The notes under the pieces were generated by a model. The model made no database searches and had not been told where the DNA came from. It saw only the letters and a list, made by a program, of their open reading frames with translations. Source: Citrifermentans bremense R1 (GTDB taxonomy: Bacteria > Desulfobacterota > Desulfuromonadia > Geobacterales > Geobacteraceae). From it: 51,928 nucleotides of DNA. This document shows, piece after piece, positions 1 through 8,250 of the stretch (its first letter is position 1; each line of letters begins with the position of its first letter). The stretch spans positions 1-51,928 of the forward strand of contig NZ_AUGE01000027.1 in the NCBI RefSeq assembly GCF_000426865.1, read 5' to 3'. The translations under genes and the position numbers were made by a program.

Positions 1-45
1 GAACACTGGGAACACTGGGAACACTGGGAACACTGGGAACACTGG
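1..45. repeat. 9-bp tandem repeat, 5 copies
   Basis: Five perfect head-to-tail copies of GAACACTGG fill the first 45 bases. The array begins at the window edge, so its true copy number is unknown. It lies beyond the 3' end of the minus-strand gene that ends at 151. No coding role is visible. Confidence 0.9.
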
Positions 46-76
46 GGAGGTGGTTCTGTGCCGGCTCCGCTCGACT

Positions 77-117
77 CCCCCCCCGCCCCTCGCCCTGTGG
101 GAGAGGGGCGGGGGGGG
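77..117. repeat. GC-rich palindrome (REP-like)
   Basis: A perfect 15-bp inverted repeat (77-91 against 103-117) surrounds an 11-nt loop. It lies downstream of the minus-strand gene ending at 151. There is no T tract, so it is not a classical terminator, though such a hairpin could protect the transcript 3' end. It resembles the C-rich/G-rich palindromes at 7645-7665, 8798-8816 and 13392-13412. Confidence 0.7.
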
Positions 118-150
118 AGGGAGGTGGCCCAAGGAAGAAGGGGCGCTGAA

Positions 151-1995
151 CTAGTTGAACCCTTTGCGGATCTGGTAGAGGTCTTCGAGGTTCAGCCCGT
201 TAAGTTCGAAGAATTCGCGCTCCAGCTCCTCGACGTAGAAGCGGTCGAGGCCTGAGTTCTCCAGGAAATCCTCGCGCAGCAGGCAGTTTTTCTCGTTGAT
301 GATCTGGGGAAGCAGGTTGTGGATGTAGACCGCCTCTTTCTTGATGGTGAGGATCGCCTCCTGGAACAGCCGGTCGGGGATCTCGCCTGAGAGGATCTTC
401 TTGTGGACCAACTCTTCGGCGAGTTCTTTCTTCAGGGCGTCCTGGTCGCCCTTGGTGGCGTATTTCGAATAGAAATTGCGGATGCGGTCTTTTACGTGGT
501 CCAGGAGGGTGAGGTAAAGGCGCTCGTCGCTGTCTATGCGCACCAACTTCTCCAGGAGCCCGGTCGTGGTCAGGCGGTTCTCCTCGATCAGCTTAAGACC
601 CGCAGCCAGGTTGGTGACCTTCTTGCGGCCGTAGATCCCCAGGTACTTGTCCTCGAAGATGCCGGAGAGGAAGAGCTTGGTGAAAAGATCCGGGGCCAGC
701 ATGTCGAAGGCGCTCTTGTTCCCCAGAAGGCTCCGGATCATATCTTCTGATATCTTCACGTTCTCCATGAAGGCCAGCTGGTTGATGGCGGACGAGGTGG
801 CGTCGTAGCGGTCGAAGTAGGTGATGATGTAGGAGTACCCTTCGAGGATCGAGATGTCGGCGCCGTCGCGGATCTTCTCGTCGCAGGCTTTGCTCGCGTC
901 CAGAAGCATCTCCTCGAAGGCGTGGTCGCGGTTTTCCGCCGCCTGCTTCTTGGCGAAGAGGAGCTTCAGCATGTCCTCGGGCTCGATGGTGCTCTCGATG
1001 TGCCGCTCGGATAGGAACATCCCTTCCAGGATCTGCCTGGTCTCGGAGATGTAGTTGCTCTCTTCCAGGTCGACCAGCTTTTTGTCCTTCTTCAGCATCT
1101 CGTCGAGGGTGTAGAAGAGCGCGCCGGGGATCTTGTTGCGTACCGAGAGGGTCTTCAGGCGGGTGAGCCTCGCGTTTTCGAGCTTGTTGATCTCCCCTTT
1201 GCGGTTGCAGGCGATGAGGATGTTCCGGTACTCGTCGACGATGCGGCGGTTGTCGGGGTGCTTGTACATGACGTCGATCCGGATCCGTTCCTGCTGGTAA
1301 CGGTCGATGCCGTAGCGCTCGGCCAAACCTGCCAGCGCCTGGAAGTCCGAATCGGTGATCTTCTTGTTGTTGAAGTAAAGCGTCTTGAAGTGGTCGCCGT
1401 ATTCCCGGTGCCTTACGTTGATGAGCTTGAAGAGGAAAAGATGGGCGCCCGGGTCGTCGACGATGTTCAGGATCTCGTCGATGATGAGGTTGTCCTGCTC
1501 TTCTCCGACGGCGTCGGAGCGCTTGAGCGCCTTCCCCAGCACCTTGACGATGCGCTCCTGCTGCTCGTGCATGGCGCCGGTGAAGGTGGAGCCGGTCAGG
1601 GCGAAGAAATAGTTGAAGATGGCGTTGCCGTCGAAGAAGATCTTGTCGTAGCTGTGATAGCCTTCGGTGCGGTCGCTGAATTTGAGGGTGCCGGTCCGGT
1701 TGTCGTAATGGGTGCCGTAGACGATGAGCCGGTTGGAGACCTCTTCCTTGGCGAGGTCGGCGATAGGCTGGTCCACACCGAACATGTATTCGCAGAAGGA
1801 GCCGCCGTTGCCGCGGTGGGTGATCCCTTTGCGGCCGATGACGAACTCGTTGCCGGGGGAGAAGAAACGGATCTCGTCGGGGTCGGAGGGGTCGGTGTTG
1901 AAGAAGTAACGGCTGTACGCCTCGGTTCCTGCCGTGATGGCGTAAAACTCGATCTGGTCGTTTGCATAGCCGTGCAGTCGAATGTCTTTAAACAT
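151..1995 (-). CDS. Uncharacterised 614-residue protein (possibly TIGR04442 family)
   Basis: A full-length reading frame of 614 residues beginning MFKDIRLHGYANDQIEF. I see no signal peptide, transmembrane segment or known catalytic motif. The protein is rich in charged helices, including a Lys/Glu-rich stretch around residues 330-400. The assignment to the geobacterial family TIGR04442 is from memory and is weak. It starts 34 nt after the stop of the upstream MBL-fold hydrolase, so the two probably form one transcription unit, but the link does not reveal a function. Confidence 0.7.
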   Translation of the reverse strand: MFKDIRLHGYANDQIEFYAITAGTEAYSRYFFNTDPSDPDEIRFFSPGNEFVIGRKGITHRGNGGSFCEYMFGVDQPIADLAKEEVSNRLIVYGTHYDNRTGTLKFSDRTEGYHSYDKIFFDGNAIFNYFFALTGSTFTGAMHEQQERIVKVLGKALKRSDAVGEEQDNLIIDEILNIVDDPGAHLFLFKLINVRHREYGDHFKTLYFNNKKITDSDFQALAGLAERYGIDRYQQERIRIDVMYKHPDNRRIVDEYRNILIACNRKGEINKLENARLTRLKTLSVRNKIPGALFYTLDEMLKKDKKLVDLEESNYISETRQILEGMFLSERHIESTIEPEDMLKLLFAKKQAAENRDHAFEEMLLDASKACDEKIRDGADISILEGYSYIITYFDRYDATSSAINQLAFMENVKISEDMIRSLLGNKSAFDMLAPDLFTKLFLSGIFEDKYLGIYGRKKVTNLAAGLKLIEENRLTTTGLLEKLVRIDSDERLYLTLLDHVKDRIRNFYSKYATKGDQDALKKELAEELVHKKILSGEIPDRLFQEAILTIKKEAVYIHNLLPQIINEKNCLLREDFLENSGLDRFYVEELEREFFELNGLNLEDLYQIRKGFN

Positions 1996-2029
1996 CGGTT
2001 CCGTCCGTTTCTGGATAACTTCTATCTCT

Positions 2030-2785
2030 TCAAAGTTCGACTGTCATGCCGTCGTAGGCGAATTCGACCCCTGCGGGGAGACGGCTGCCGTCGCTGTGGC
2101 GCACCTCGTGGGTTAAGTGCGTGAAGAGCGTACGGCGCGGCCGCAGTTTTTGCGCCATCTGCAGCGCCCCCTCGATGTTGAAATGATTCGGGTGCGGGGA
2201 AAAACGCAGGGCGTCGATAATGAGAAGTTCGAGCCCCTCTAAGAGGGCCAGGGACCCCTCGGGGATCTCGCTGCAGTCGGTCAGGTAGGCAGCGTTGTCG
2301 AACCGGTAACCGGTGGCATCGAAGGAACCGTGCTTGATCGGCACCGGCACCACCCGGCATCCGAACAGCTTGAAAGGGTCTTCGACGGGGAAGGGCTCAA
2401 GTAACGGCGAATATCCTTCGGAGGTGAGCCCGTCGAAGATATAGGCGAACTTGTCGGTTGCCGACTGCATCGTTCCCGGGCTGCCGTAGCAGGGGATGAT
2501 CCGGCGGTGGATGAAATAGAAACCGCGGAGGTCGTCGATGCCGTGAATATGGTCGGCGTGGGTATGGGTGAAGAGAACCGCATCGACATGCGGAATCCCC
2601 TCACGCAGCGCCTGCGCCCTGAGATCGGTCGAGGTGTCTACCAGGATGCGCTGTCCGCAGGACTCGACCAGGATCGAGGCACGTGTTCTTTTGTCGCGCG
2701 GGTCAGTGGAACCGCAGACCTGGCAGTGGCAGCCGACCATGGGAACACCCGTCGAGGTGCCAGAGCCGAGGATGGTAATCTTCAT
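2030..2785 (-). CDS. MBL-fold metallo-hydrolase (PhnP-like)
   Basis: A 251-residue metallo-beta-lactamase-fold hydrolase. The N-terminal GSGTSTGVPMVGC segment, the CHCQVC cysteines and the metal-binding THTHADHIHG motif (around residue 65) are typical of the PhnP-like group, whose characterised members cleave cyclic phosphodiesters. The substrate here is unknown. The frame is open further upstream, but the start at 2785 (MKITILGSG) matches the family N-terminus and follows GAGGGG. It is probably cotranscribed with the 614-residue protein and diverges from the glycosyltransferase at 2942. Confidence 0.85.
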   Translation of the reverse strand: MKITILGSGTSTGVPMVGCHCQVCGSTDPRDKRTRASILVESCGQRILVDTSTDLRAQALREGIPHVDAVLFTHTHADHIHGIDDLRGFYFIHRRIIPCYGSPGTMQSATDKFAYIFDGLTSEGYSPLLEPFPVEDPFKLFGCRVVPVPIKHGSFDATGYRFDNAAYLTDCSEIPEGSLALLEGLELLIIDALRFSPHPNHFNIEGALQMAQKLRPRRTLFTHLTHEVRHSDGSRLPAGVEFAYDGMTVEL

Positions 2786-2941
2786 GTGTCGCCCCTCGGA
2801 ATGCTGGGTAAGGTAACATGGAATGAGCCAGTGAAGCAAGGGGTTTATCCCTTGCCTTGCGCGGGTTTTGCGGCTATTATCACACGCTGGCCGGCCTCCC
2901 CTGGCGGTCGTTTTTGAGCGAAAATTCAAGCAGAGGTTCTC

Positions 2942-3961
2942 ATGCGCGTCGGCATAATATCCCCAAACTACTTCGCCGAGGAAACCGGCAACGCCGTGAC
3001 AGTGAGGCGCATCGAACGGCACCTGAGATCGCTCGGGTGCGAAGTCAAGGTCTTCGCGACGGACCGCGTGGCGGGGGAACAACTGCAGGCGGCGGTTAAG
3101 GAATACGCCCCCGACATCCTGCACGCCTTTCACGCCTACCACGGCGGCAGGGTGGCCTGCGCACTAGCCAAGGCGCTGGGGGTTCCGTACCTGGTGACCT
3201 TCACCGGCACCGACATCTACAAGGCGCTCTGCGACCAGCGCAATATGGAGCTGCATGCCGCCCTGAGGGGGGCGTCCCGGCTGGTCGCCTTCCATGGCTG
3301 CATCCGCCACCGGCTGGCTGAGCACATGCCGACCCTGCAGGAGCGGACCGCCATCATTCCCCAGGGGGTCGATCTCCCCGACGACTGCAGCCCGCTTCCA
3401 CCAGCAGAGGAACAGGCTTTCACCTTCTTGCTCCCCGCGGGGCTGCGCCCGGTGAAAAACGTTCTCTTCCCGCTGGAGCCTTTGGCTGAGCTTTATGCCG
3501 ATCATCCCCAGGTGCGCCTGCTCCTCGCCGGCCCCGTGCTCGACAAGGATTACGCCGCGCAGGTGATGGAGGCCTTCGAACGCTATCCCTTCGCCAGGTA
3601 TCTTGGCGTGGTGGGACACGACCGCATGGGCGAGTTGTACCGCCGGGTCGACGCGGTGCTGAACAGCTCGCTAAGCGAGGGGGGGATGGCCAACACCGTC
3701 CTGGAGGCGATGGCTTATGCCAAGCCGCTTCTCGTTGCGGACATAGAAGGTAACCGCTCCGTGGTCAAAGAGAACGTCACCGGTCTTTTGTATCGCGACG
3801 CCGGGGATCTCGTGGCCAAAGCCGGGCAGCTTGCGGCAAACGCCAGGTTGCGGGAGAAGCTCGGCTACAATGGCAGAGCGCTGGTTCGCGCCCTTTACTC
3901 GCCCGACAAAGAAGCTGCCTCCTACCTCACTCTCTACCGCGACATACTGCAAAAAAACTGA
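2942..3961 (+). CDS. GT4-type glycosyltransferase
   Basis: A 339-residue retaining glycosyltransferase of the GT-B fold. The N-terminal domain starts MRVGIISPNYFAEETGNAVT, where a nucleotide-sugar transferase normally has its acceptor-side glycine-rich loop. The C-terminal domain has LLPAGLRPVKN and the E-x7-E type motif SEGGMANTVLEAMA near residue 245, which binds the nucleotide sugar. It would transfer a sugar to a lipid, protein or small acceptor in the cytoplasm. No other surface-polysaccharide gene is adjacent, so the acceptor cannot be inferred. The start is preceded by AGAGG. Confidence 0.88.
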   Translation: MRVGIISPNYFAEETGNAVTVRRIERHLRSLGCEVKVFATDRVAGEQLQAAVKEYAPDILHAFHAYHGGRVACALAKALGVPYLVTFTGTDIYKALCDQRNMELHAALRGASRLVAFHGCIRHRLAEHMPTLQERTAIIPQGVDLPDDCSPLPPAEEQAFTFLLPAGLRPVKNVLFPLEPLAELYADHPQVRLLLAGPVLDKDYAAQVMEAFERYPFARYLGVVGHDRMGELYRRVDAVLNSSLSEGGMANTVLEAMAYAKPLLVADIEGNRSVVKENVTGLLYRDAGDLVAKAGQLAANARLREKLGYNGRALVRALYSPDKEAASYLTLYRDILQKN

Positions 3962-4317
3962 TCCTCTCTCACTTCTCGACTCCTTGTTCGAGTTCTGTCA
4001 GCCAACCAACTCCCGCCGTCTCTTAGCACCGTCATAGCGAAACTCCCCTTTGAAGCAACGAGACTAAGGGGATTTCCTGCTGGTGCACCAGAGACAAATC
4101 CCCCCTGTCCCCCTTCTCAAAAGGGGGAACGCGAACTCTCTTGCAGCGCTTCGTGGACGAATCTGCTTCAGTTCCCCCGGAACCTTTGTCAAAGAGCAAA
4201 GTGGAACAGTCATCGGGGCGAAAGATGGTGCCAATCCATTTTTAAAAAAAAGAGTATTAGCTCTTGTCAATGAGCTTGCAGTCCGTAGAATATCCCTTCG
4301 TGACTAAGGAGGGAGAC
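3962..4317. other. Intergenic region with a palindromic repeat
   Basis: There is no gene in this 356-base stretch. It holds a C-rich/G-rich palindrome (separate entry, 4109-4127) and a short hairpin AGCTC/GAGCT at 4259-4276. The reading frame of the downstream gene extends back to 4264, but the strong AAGGAGG at 4307-4313 points to the start at 4318. I could not place a convincing promoter. Confidence 0.6.
4109..4127. repeat. Short C-rich/G-rich palindrome
   Basis: CCCCCTT (4109-4115) pairs with AAGGGGG (4121-4127) across a 5-nt loop. The surrounding text (CCCCCTGTCCCCCTT) is of the kind that recurs between genes in Geobacter-like genomes. That comparison is from memory. Confidence 0.55.
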
Positions 4318-5823
4318 ATGGACCGCATTATCGACATAACCGAACTGGCTCTGCGCGACGCGCACCAGAGCCTTATCGCTACGAGGCTCGGGATAGACGA
4401 CATGGTTCCGGTGTGCGAGGACCTGGACCAGGCGGGCTACTGGTCCATCGAGTGCTGGGGCGGGGCCACCTATGACGCCTGCATCCGCTTTCTCAACGAA
4501 GATCCGTGGGTGAGGCTCAGGACCTTCAAGGAGCTGATGCCGAAAACCCCGCTGCAGATGCTTTTGCGGGGGCAGAACCTTTTGGGATACCGGCATTACC
4601 AGGACGAGGTGGTGGACCGGTTCGTCCAGAAGAGCGCCGAGAACGGCATCGACGTGTTCCGGATCTTCGATGCACTGAACGATCTGAGGAACCTGGAGCG
4701 GTCGGTCCAGGCGGTGAAGCAGTGCGGAAAGCACGCGCAGGTCGCCATCTCCTATACCATCAGTCCCATTCACACCACGGCGAAATTCGTGGAGCAGGCG
4801 AAGCGCCTGGTCGACATGGGGTGCGACTCCATATGCATCAAGGACATGGCGGCGCTGATCAAGCCGCACGCGACATACGACCTGGTGAGAGGGATCAAGG
4901 AGGCCTGCGGCGACCGGATCCGGATACAGCTGCATGCGCACGCCACCAGCGGCGTGACCATGGTGAGCTACATGAAAGCGGTGGAGGCGGGCGTTGACGG
5001 CGTGGACACGGCGGTGAGTTCCATGAGCCTCGGGCCGGGACACAACCCGACGGAGAGTTTTGCGGAGATGCTGGAAAGTACGGGCTACACCACGCGCATC
5101 GACCTGGCCCGGGTGAACAAGGTGAAGGAGCACTTCGCCAAGGTGCTCCCCAGGTACTCAGAATTCCTCTCCACCATCACCGGCGCGGAGACGGAGATCT
5201 TCAGGAGCCAGATTCCAGGCGGGATGCTTTCCAACATGGAGAGCCAGTTGAAGCAGCAGGGGGCCGGGGACCGGATGCGCGACGTGCTGGAAGAGATACC
5301 GCTGGTGAGAAAGGACACGGGATACGTCCCGCTGGTGACCCCGACCAGCCAGATCGTCGGGACCCAGGCGGTGCTGAACGTATTGATGGGGCGCTACAAG
5401 GTGCTGACCGGGGAGTTCGCCGACCTGATGCTCGGCTACTACGGCCTCACGCCGGGAGAGCGGAACCCGGAGGTGGTGGAGCAGGCGCGCCGCCACGCGA
5501 ATAAGGAGCCGATAGAGTGCCGCCCCGCAGATCTATTGGAGCCGGAATGGGGCAAGCTGCGGGCGGCGGCGCTCCCCTTGGAGGGTTGCGACGGCAGCGA
5601 CGAGGACGTGCTCACTTACGCCCTCTTTCCGCAGGTGGCGCCGAAGTTCTTCGCCACCAGGAGTGAAGGACCTCGAAATCTCGGGCGCGATCCGGTCACC
5701 GGAGCTTCGGAAACCAGCATTCCCGAAGGGCATCCGGGGAAGATCACCGGCCCCGTCACATACACGGTCACCTTGAGCGGACAGCCGCACAAGGTGACGG
5801 TTGCACCCTACGGCCAGGAATAG
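4318..5823 (+). CDS. Methylmalonyl-CoA carboxyltransferase 5S subunit (transcarboxylase)
   Basis: A 501-residue carboxyltransferase subunit that moves CO2 between biotin and pyruvate/oxaloacetate. LRDAHQSLIATR near residue 10, YWSIECWGGATYDACIRFLN, the metal/lysine region CIKDMAALIKP and the HAHATSG metal ligands are diagnostic. Similarity to the Propionibacterium 5S subunit runs through GGMLSNMESQL and EDVLTYALFPQVAPKFF. The start at 4318 is set by AAGGAGGGAGAC just upstream. The last 25 or so residues (TYTVTLSGQPHKVTV) resemble the segment that precedes the biotin domain in fused homologues, although no biotin domain follows. First gene of the operon with 12S, a small subunit and 1.3S. Confidence 0.93.
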   Translation: MDRIIDITELALRDAHQSLIATRLGIDDMVPVCEDLDQAGYWSIECWGGATYDACIRFLNEDPWVRLRTFKELMPKTPLQMLLRGQNLLGYRHYQDEVVDRFVQKSAENGIDVFRIFDALNDLRNLERSVQAVKQCGKHAQVAISYTISPIHTTAKFVEQAKRLVDMGCDSICIKDMAALIKPHATYDLVRGIKEACGDRIRIQLHAHATSGVTMVSYMKAVEAGVDGVDTAVSSMSLGPGHNPTESFAEMLESTGYTTRIDLARVNKVKEHFAKVLPRYSEFLSTITGAETEIFRSQIPGGMLSNMESQLKQQGAGDRMRDVLEEIPLVRKDTGYVPLVTPTSQIVGTQAVLNVLMGRYKVLTGEFADLMLGYYGLTPGERNPEVVEQARRHANKEPIECRPADLLEPEWGKLRAAALPLEGCDGSDEDVLTYALFPQVAPKFFATRSEGPRNLGRDPVTGASETSIPEGHPGKITGPVTYTVTLSGQPHKVTVAPYGQE

Positions 5824-5850
5824 GCGCCGCACCGACCAAGGAGCGAGCTC

Positions 5851-7395
5851 ATGTCCATAGAAGAGAAGATAAAAGGGCTGAACGACAAGAAGAGCAAGCT
5901 GAAGCTGGGCGGCGGGCGCTCGAAGATCGACCAGCAGCACGCCCAGGGAAGCCTGACCGCCCGGGAGCGGATAGAGACGCTGGTGGACAAGGACAGCTTC
6001 CAGGAAATCGGCATCTTCGCCAGGCACCGTTGCACCAATTTCGGCATGGCCGGGAAGGAACTGCCGGCTGAAGGGGTGGTCACCGGCGCCGGGAGCGTGG
6101 GCGGGAGGATGGTGCACCTGGCGAGCCAGGATTTCACCGTCGCCGGGGGATCGGCGGGCGAGGTGCACAGCGACAAGATCGTGCAGGCGATGCTGGGGTC
6201 GCTGAAGACCGGAACTCCCTTCGTCTTCATGAACGATTCCGGCGGCGCCAGGATCCAGGAAGGGATCGACTCGCTGGCCGGCTACGGCAAGGTCTTCTAC
6301 CACAACGTCATGCTTAGCGGGGTAGTGCCGCAGATCTCGCTCATCTGCGGCCCCTGTGCCGGGGGGGCGGCCTACAGCCCGGCGCTCACCGATTTCATCA
6401 TCCAGACCGCCAAGGCGCGTATGTTCATCACCGGCCCTTCCGTGATCAAGGAGGCGACCGGCGAAGAGATCAGCGCCGAGGAGCTGGGAGGGCCGCTGTC
6501 GCAGATGAACCACAGCGGCGTGGCGCATTTCGTGGCGGAGAACGACCTGGTGGCGCTTCGCATCTGCAAGAAGCTCCTTTCCTACCTCCCCTCCAACAAC
6601 ATCGAGGACCCGCCGCAGTTGGAAAGCGACGACGTCATCGTCCCGGACAAGACGCTGAACAGCATCGTGCCGTCGGAGCAGAAGAAGGCCTACGACGTGA
6701 GGAACGTGATCGCGCGCCTGATCGACGGCGGCGACTTCCTGGAGGTGCAGCCTCTGTTCGCTGGCAACATCGTGGTTGGGTTCGGCAGGATTCTCGGGCG
6801 GAGCGTCGGCATCGTCGCCAACCAGCCATCGGTCCTGGCGGGGGCTTTGGACATCAACGCCTCGGACAAAGGGGCCAGGTTCGTCCGGTTTTGCAACGCC
6901 TTCAACATCCCGCTGGTGACCCTGGTGGACGTTCCAGGTTTTCTCCCCGGGGTACAGCAGGAGAAGGGGGGGATCATCCGCCACGGCGCCAAGATGCTCT
7001 TCGCCTACTCCGCGGCTACCGTCCCGAAGATCACCGTCATCATGCGCAAGGCGTACGGCGGCGCCTTCCTCGCCATGTGCGGCAAGGAGTTGGAGACCGA
7101 TCGGGTTTTCGCCTGGCCCAGCGCCGAGATCGCGGTCATGGGGCCGCAGGGAGCGGTCAATGTCATCTTCCGAAACGAGATCGCCCAGGCGGAAGATCCC
7201 AAGAAAAAGCGCGACGAGCTGATCGCTTCTTACCAGGGAACCTTCGCCACTCCCTATTCGGCCGCGGCACGCCGCGATGTGGACGACATCATCGAGCCCG
7301 CCGATACGAGGCGCCACCTCGCCATGACGCTGGACATCCTGAGCACCAAGCGCGAATTCAGGCCCATGAAGAAGCATGGCCTCATTCCGCTGTAA
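5851..7395 (+). CDS. Acyl-CoA carboxyltransferase, 12S / methylmalonyl-CoA type
   Basis: A 514-residue crotonase-fold carboxyltransferase of the propionyl-CoA carboxylase beta / transcarboxylase 12S family, normal length. FMNDSGGARIQEGIDSL and CGPCAGGAAYSPALTDF form the first acyl-CoA/biotin oxyanion region. VDVPGFLPGVQQEKGGIIRHG and KAYGGAFLAM form the second. With the 5S and 1.3S proteins it would exchange a carboxyl group between methylmalonyl-CoA and biotin, giving propionyl-CoA from or to methylmalonyl-CoA. It starts 27 nt after the 5S stop behind AAGGAG. No membrane decarboxylase beta subunit lies nearby, which favours transcarboxylase over a sodium-pumping decarboxylase. Confidence 0.93.
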   Translation: MSIEEKIKGLNDKKSKLKLGGGRSKIDQQHAQGSLTARERIETLVDKDSFQEIGIFARHRCTNFGMAGKELPAEGVVTGAGSVGGRMVHLASQDFTVAGGSAGEVHSDKIVQAMLGSLKTGTPFVFMNDSGGARIQEGIDSLAGYGKVFYHNVMLSGVVPQISLICGPCAGGAAYSPALTDFIIQTAKARMFITGPSVIKEATGEEISAEELGGPLSQMNHSGVAHFVAENDLVALRICKKLLSYLPSNNIEDPPQLESDDVIVPDKTLNSIVPSEQKKAYDVRNVIARLIDGGDFLEVQPLFAGNIVVGFGRILGRSVGIVANQPSVLAGALDINASDKGARFVRFCNAFNIPLVTLVDVPGFLPGVQQEKGGIIRHGAKMLFAYSAATVPKITVIMRKAYGGAFLAMCGKELETDRVFAWPSAEIAVMGPQGAVNVIFRNEIAQAEDPKKKRDELIASYQGTFATPYSAAARRDVDDIIEPADTRRHLAMTLDILSTKREFRPMKKHGLIPL

Positions 7396-7405
7396 GGGGG
7401 AAGCC

Positions 7406-7603
7406 GTGGACGAAGAGATGGAGCAGGAACACGACCCGGACATCACCCCCGAACTGCTGATGGTGATGTCCGCCGCGATAGCAGCGTATCTGGGCAAGAC
7501 CGTGAGGATAAGGCGGGCCAGGTTCGTCGACCCGAATCTGATCAACGCCTGGGGACAGTCGAGCCGCGTGGTGCTGCAGGCGTCGCACAACTTGAGGAGA
7601 TAA
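7406..7603 (+). CDS. Small OadG/MmdD C-terminus-like subunit
   Basis: A 65-residue protein starting with GTG at 7406, 5 nt after AAGGGGG; ATG at 7418 is an alternative. It has an acidic head (DEEMEQEHDPD), a helix (ITPELLMVMSAAIAAYLGK), then RIRRARF and a WGQSSRVVLQ ending. This helix-plus-basic-strand-plus-Trp pattern resembles the soluble C-terminal part of sodium-pump decarboxylase gamma/delta subunits, which helps assemble the complex. It lacks the N-terminal membrane helix of those proteins. Its place between 12S and 1.3S suggests an assembly role. The homology is judged by eye. Confidence 0.75.
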   Translation: MDEEMEQEHDPDITPELLMVMSAAIAAYLGKTVRIRRARFVDPNLINAWGQSSRVVLQASHNLRR

Positions 7604-7644
7604 ACGCCTCCGTCACCTGGAGATAACCCCTTCCCTCACCCCGG

Positions 7645-7665
7645 CCCTCTCCCAGAGGGAGAGGG
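7645..7665. repeat. REP-like palindrome between 12S and biotin-carrier genes
   Basis: CCCTCTCCC (7645-7653) and GGGAGAGGG (7657-7665) form a perfect 9-bp stem with a 3-nt loop, inside a 160-base gap that otherwise holds no gene. The flanking text CCCTCACCCCGG resembles the element inside recB at 13392-13426. As it lies within the operon it may tune mRNA stability between cistrons. Confidence 0.65.
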
Positions 7666-7763
7666 AGCATGGACGGAGAGGGGGCAATGGCTACAGGGGG
7701 CAACTAGAGGGAGGGGCGCCGGAACCACACGCGGCCACAGCATTACTTAAATAGGAGATTACC

Positions 7764-8159
7764 GTGCAACTGACCATGACCATTGACGGAAAGAAGTACC
7801 GGGTGGACGTAGAAGTCGAGGAAGGGGAAGAGGTGCGTACGGAAGGGGCCTTCCCTCCCACCGCGACCATGCAGGCGTACCCGGTGTATTTGGCGCATCC
7901 AACCGCGACCCCGCCGCTGGCCGCGCCGACCCCGGCCTCCGGTTCGGAAAAGATCTGCCGCAGTCCCATCGCGGGGGTGGTTTTCAAGATCGTGGCACAG
8001 GTGGGTCAACATCTGGAGGTGAACGACCTGCTGGTCGTTCTCGAGGCCATGAAGATGGAGACCAACATCACGGCGCACATGTCCGGGAAGGTGGAAAAGA
8101 TTCTGGTTTCCGTGGGCGAAGCGGTGCAGCCTGGACAGGCAATTGCCGAATTTGCCTAA
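7764..8159 (+). CDS. Biotin carboxyl carrier protein (transcarboxylase 1.3S-like)
   Basis: A 131-residue biotinyl protein. The N-terminus MQLTMTIDGKKYRVDVEVEE matches the start of the Propionibacterium 1.3S subunit. A Pro/Ala/Thr-rich linker (about residues 30-60) leads to a C-terminal biotinyl domain whose EAMKME motif (near residue 96) carries the biotinylated lysine. It would shuttle the carboxyl group between the 12S and 5S subunits. The start codon is GTG, preceded by AGGAG at 7753-7757. It is the last gene of the operon, 160 bases after the small subunit with a palindrome between. Confidence 0.93.
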   Translation: MQLTMTIDGKKYRVDVEVEEGEEVRTEGAFPPTATMQAYPVYLAHPTATPPLAAPTPASGSEKICRSPIAGVVFKIVAQVGQHLEVNDLLVVLEAMKMETNITAHMSGKVEKILVSVGEAVQPGQAIAEFA

Positions 8160-8204
8160 TGAACCTTACCCTTCAAAAATATAGTGCTTTTTGAATGTAA
8201 AGGG

Positions 8205-8210
8205 TATAAT
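8205..8210 (+). promoter_or_regulatory. Putative -10 element for the CHRD gene
   Basis: A perfect TATAAT at 8205-8210 lies 41 bases before the start at 8251. No good -35 box is seen. Just upstream, CAAAAA and TTTTTG, and ACCCTT and AAGGGT, form nested inverted repeats (8168-8205) that could be an operator. This is inference from sequence only. Confidence 0.4.
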
Positions 8211-8250
8211 CGGGGCAGTGGTACTACGAAGGCAGTAAAGGAGGCAGGAG

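Noticed and set aside
4318-8159. Sodium-pumping methylmalonyl-CoA decarboxylase
   Set aside because: No membrane beta subunit is present, and the small subunit lacks its membrane helix. The 5S and 1.3S similarity favours transcarboxylase.
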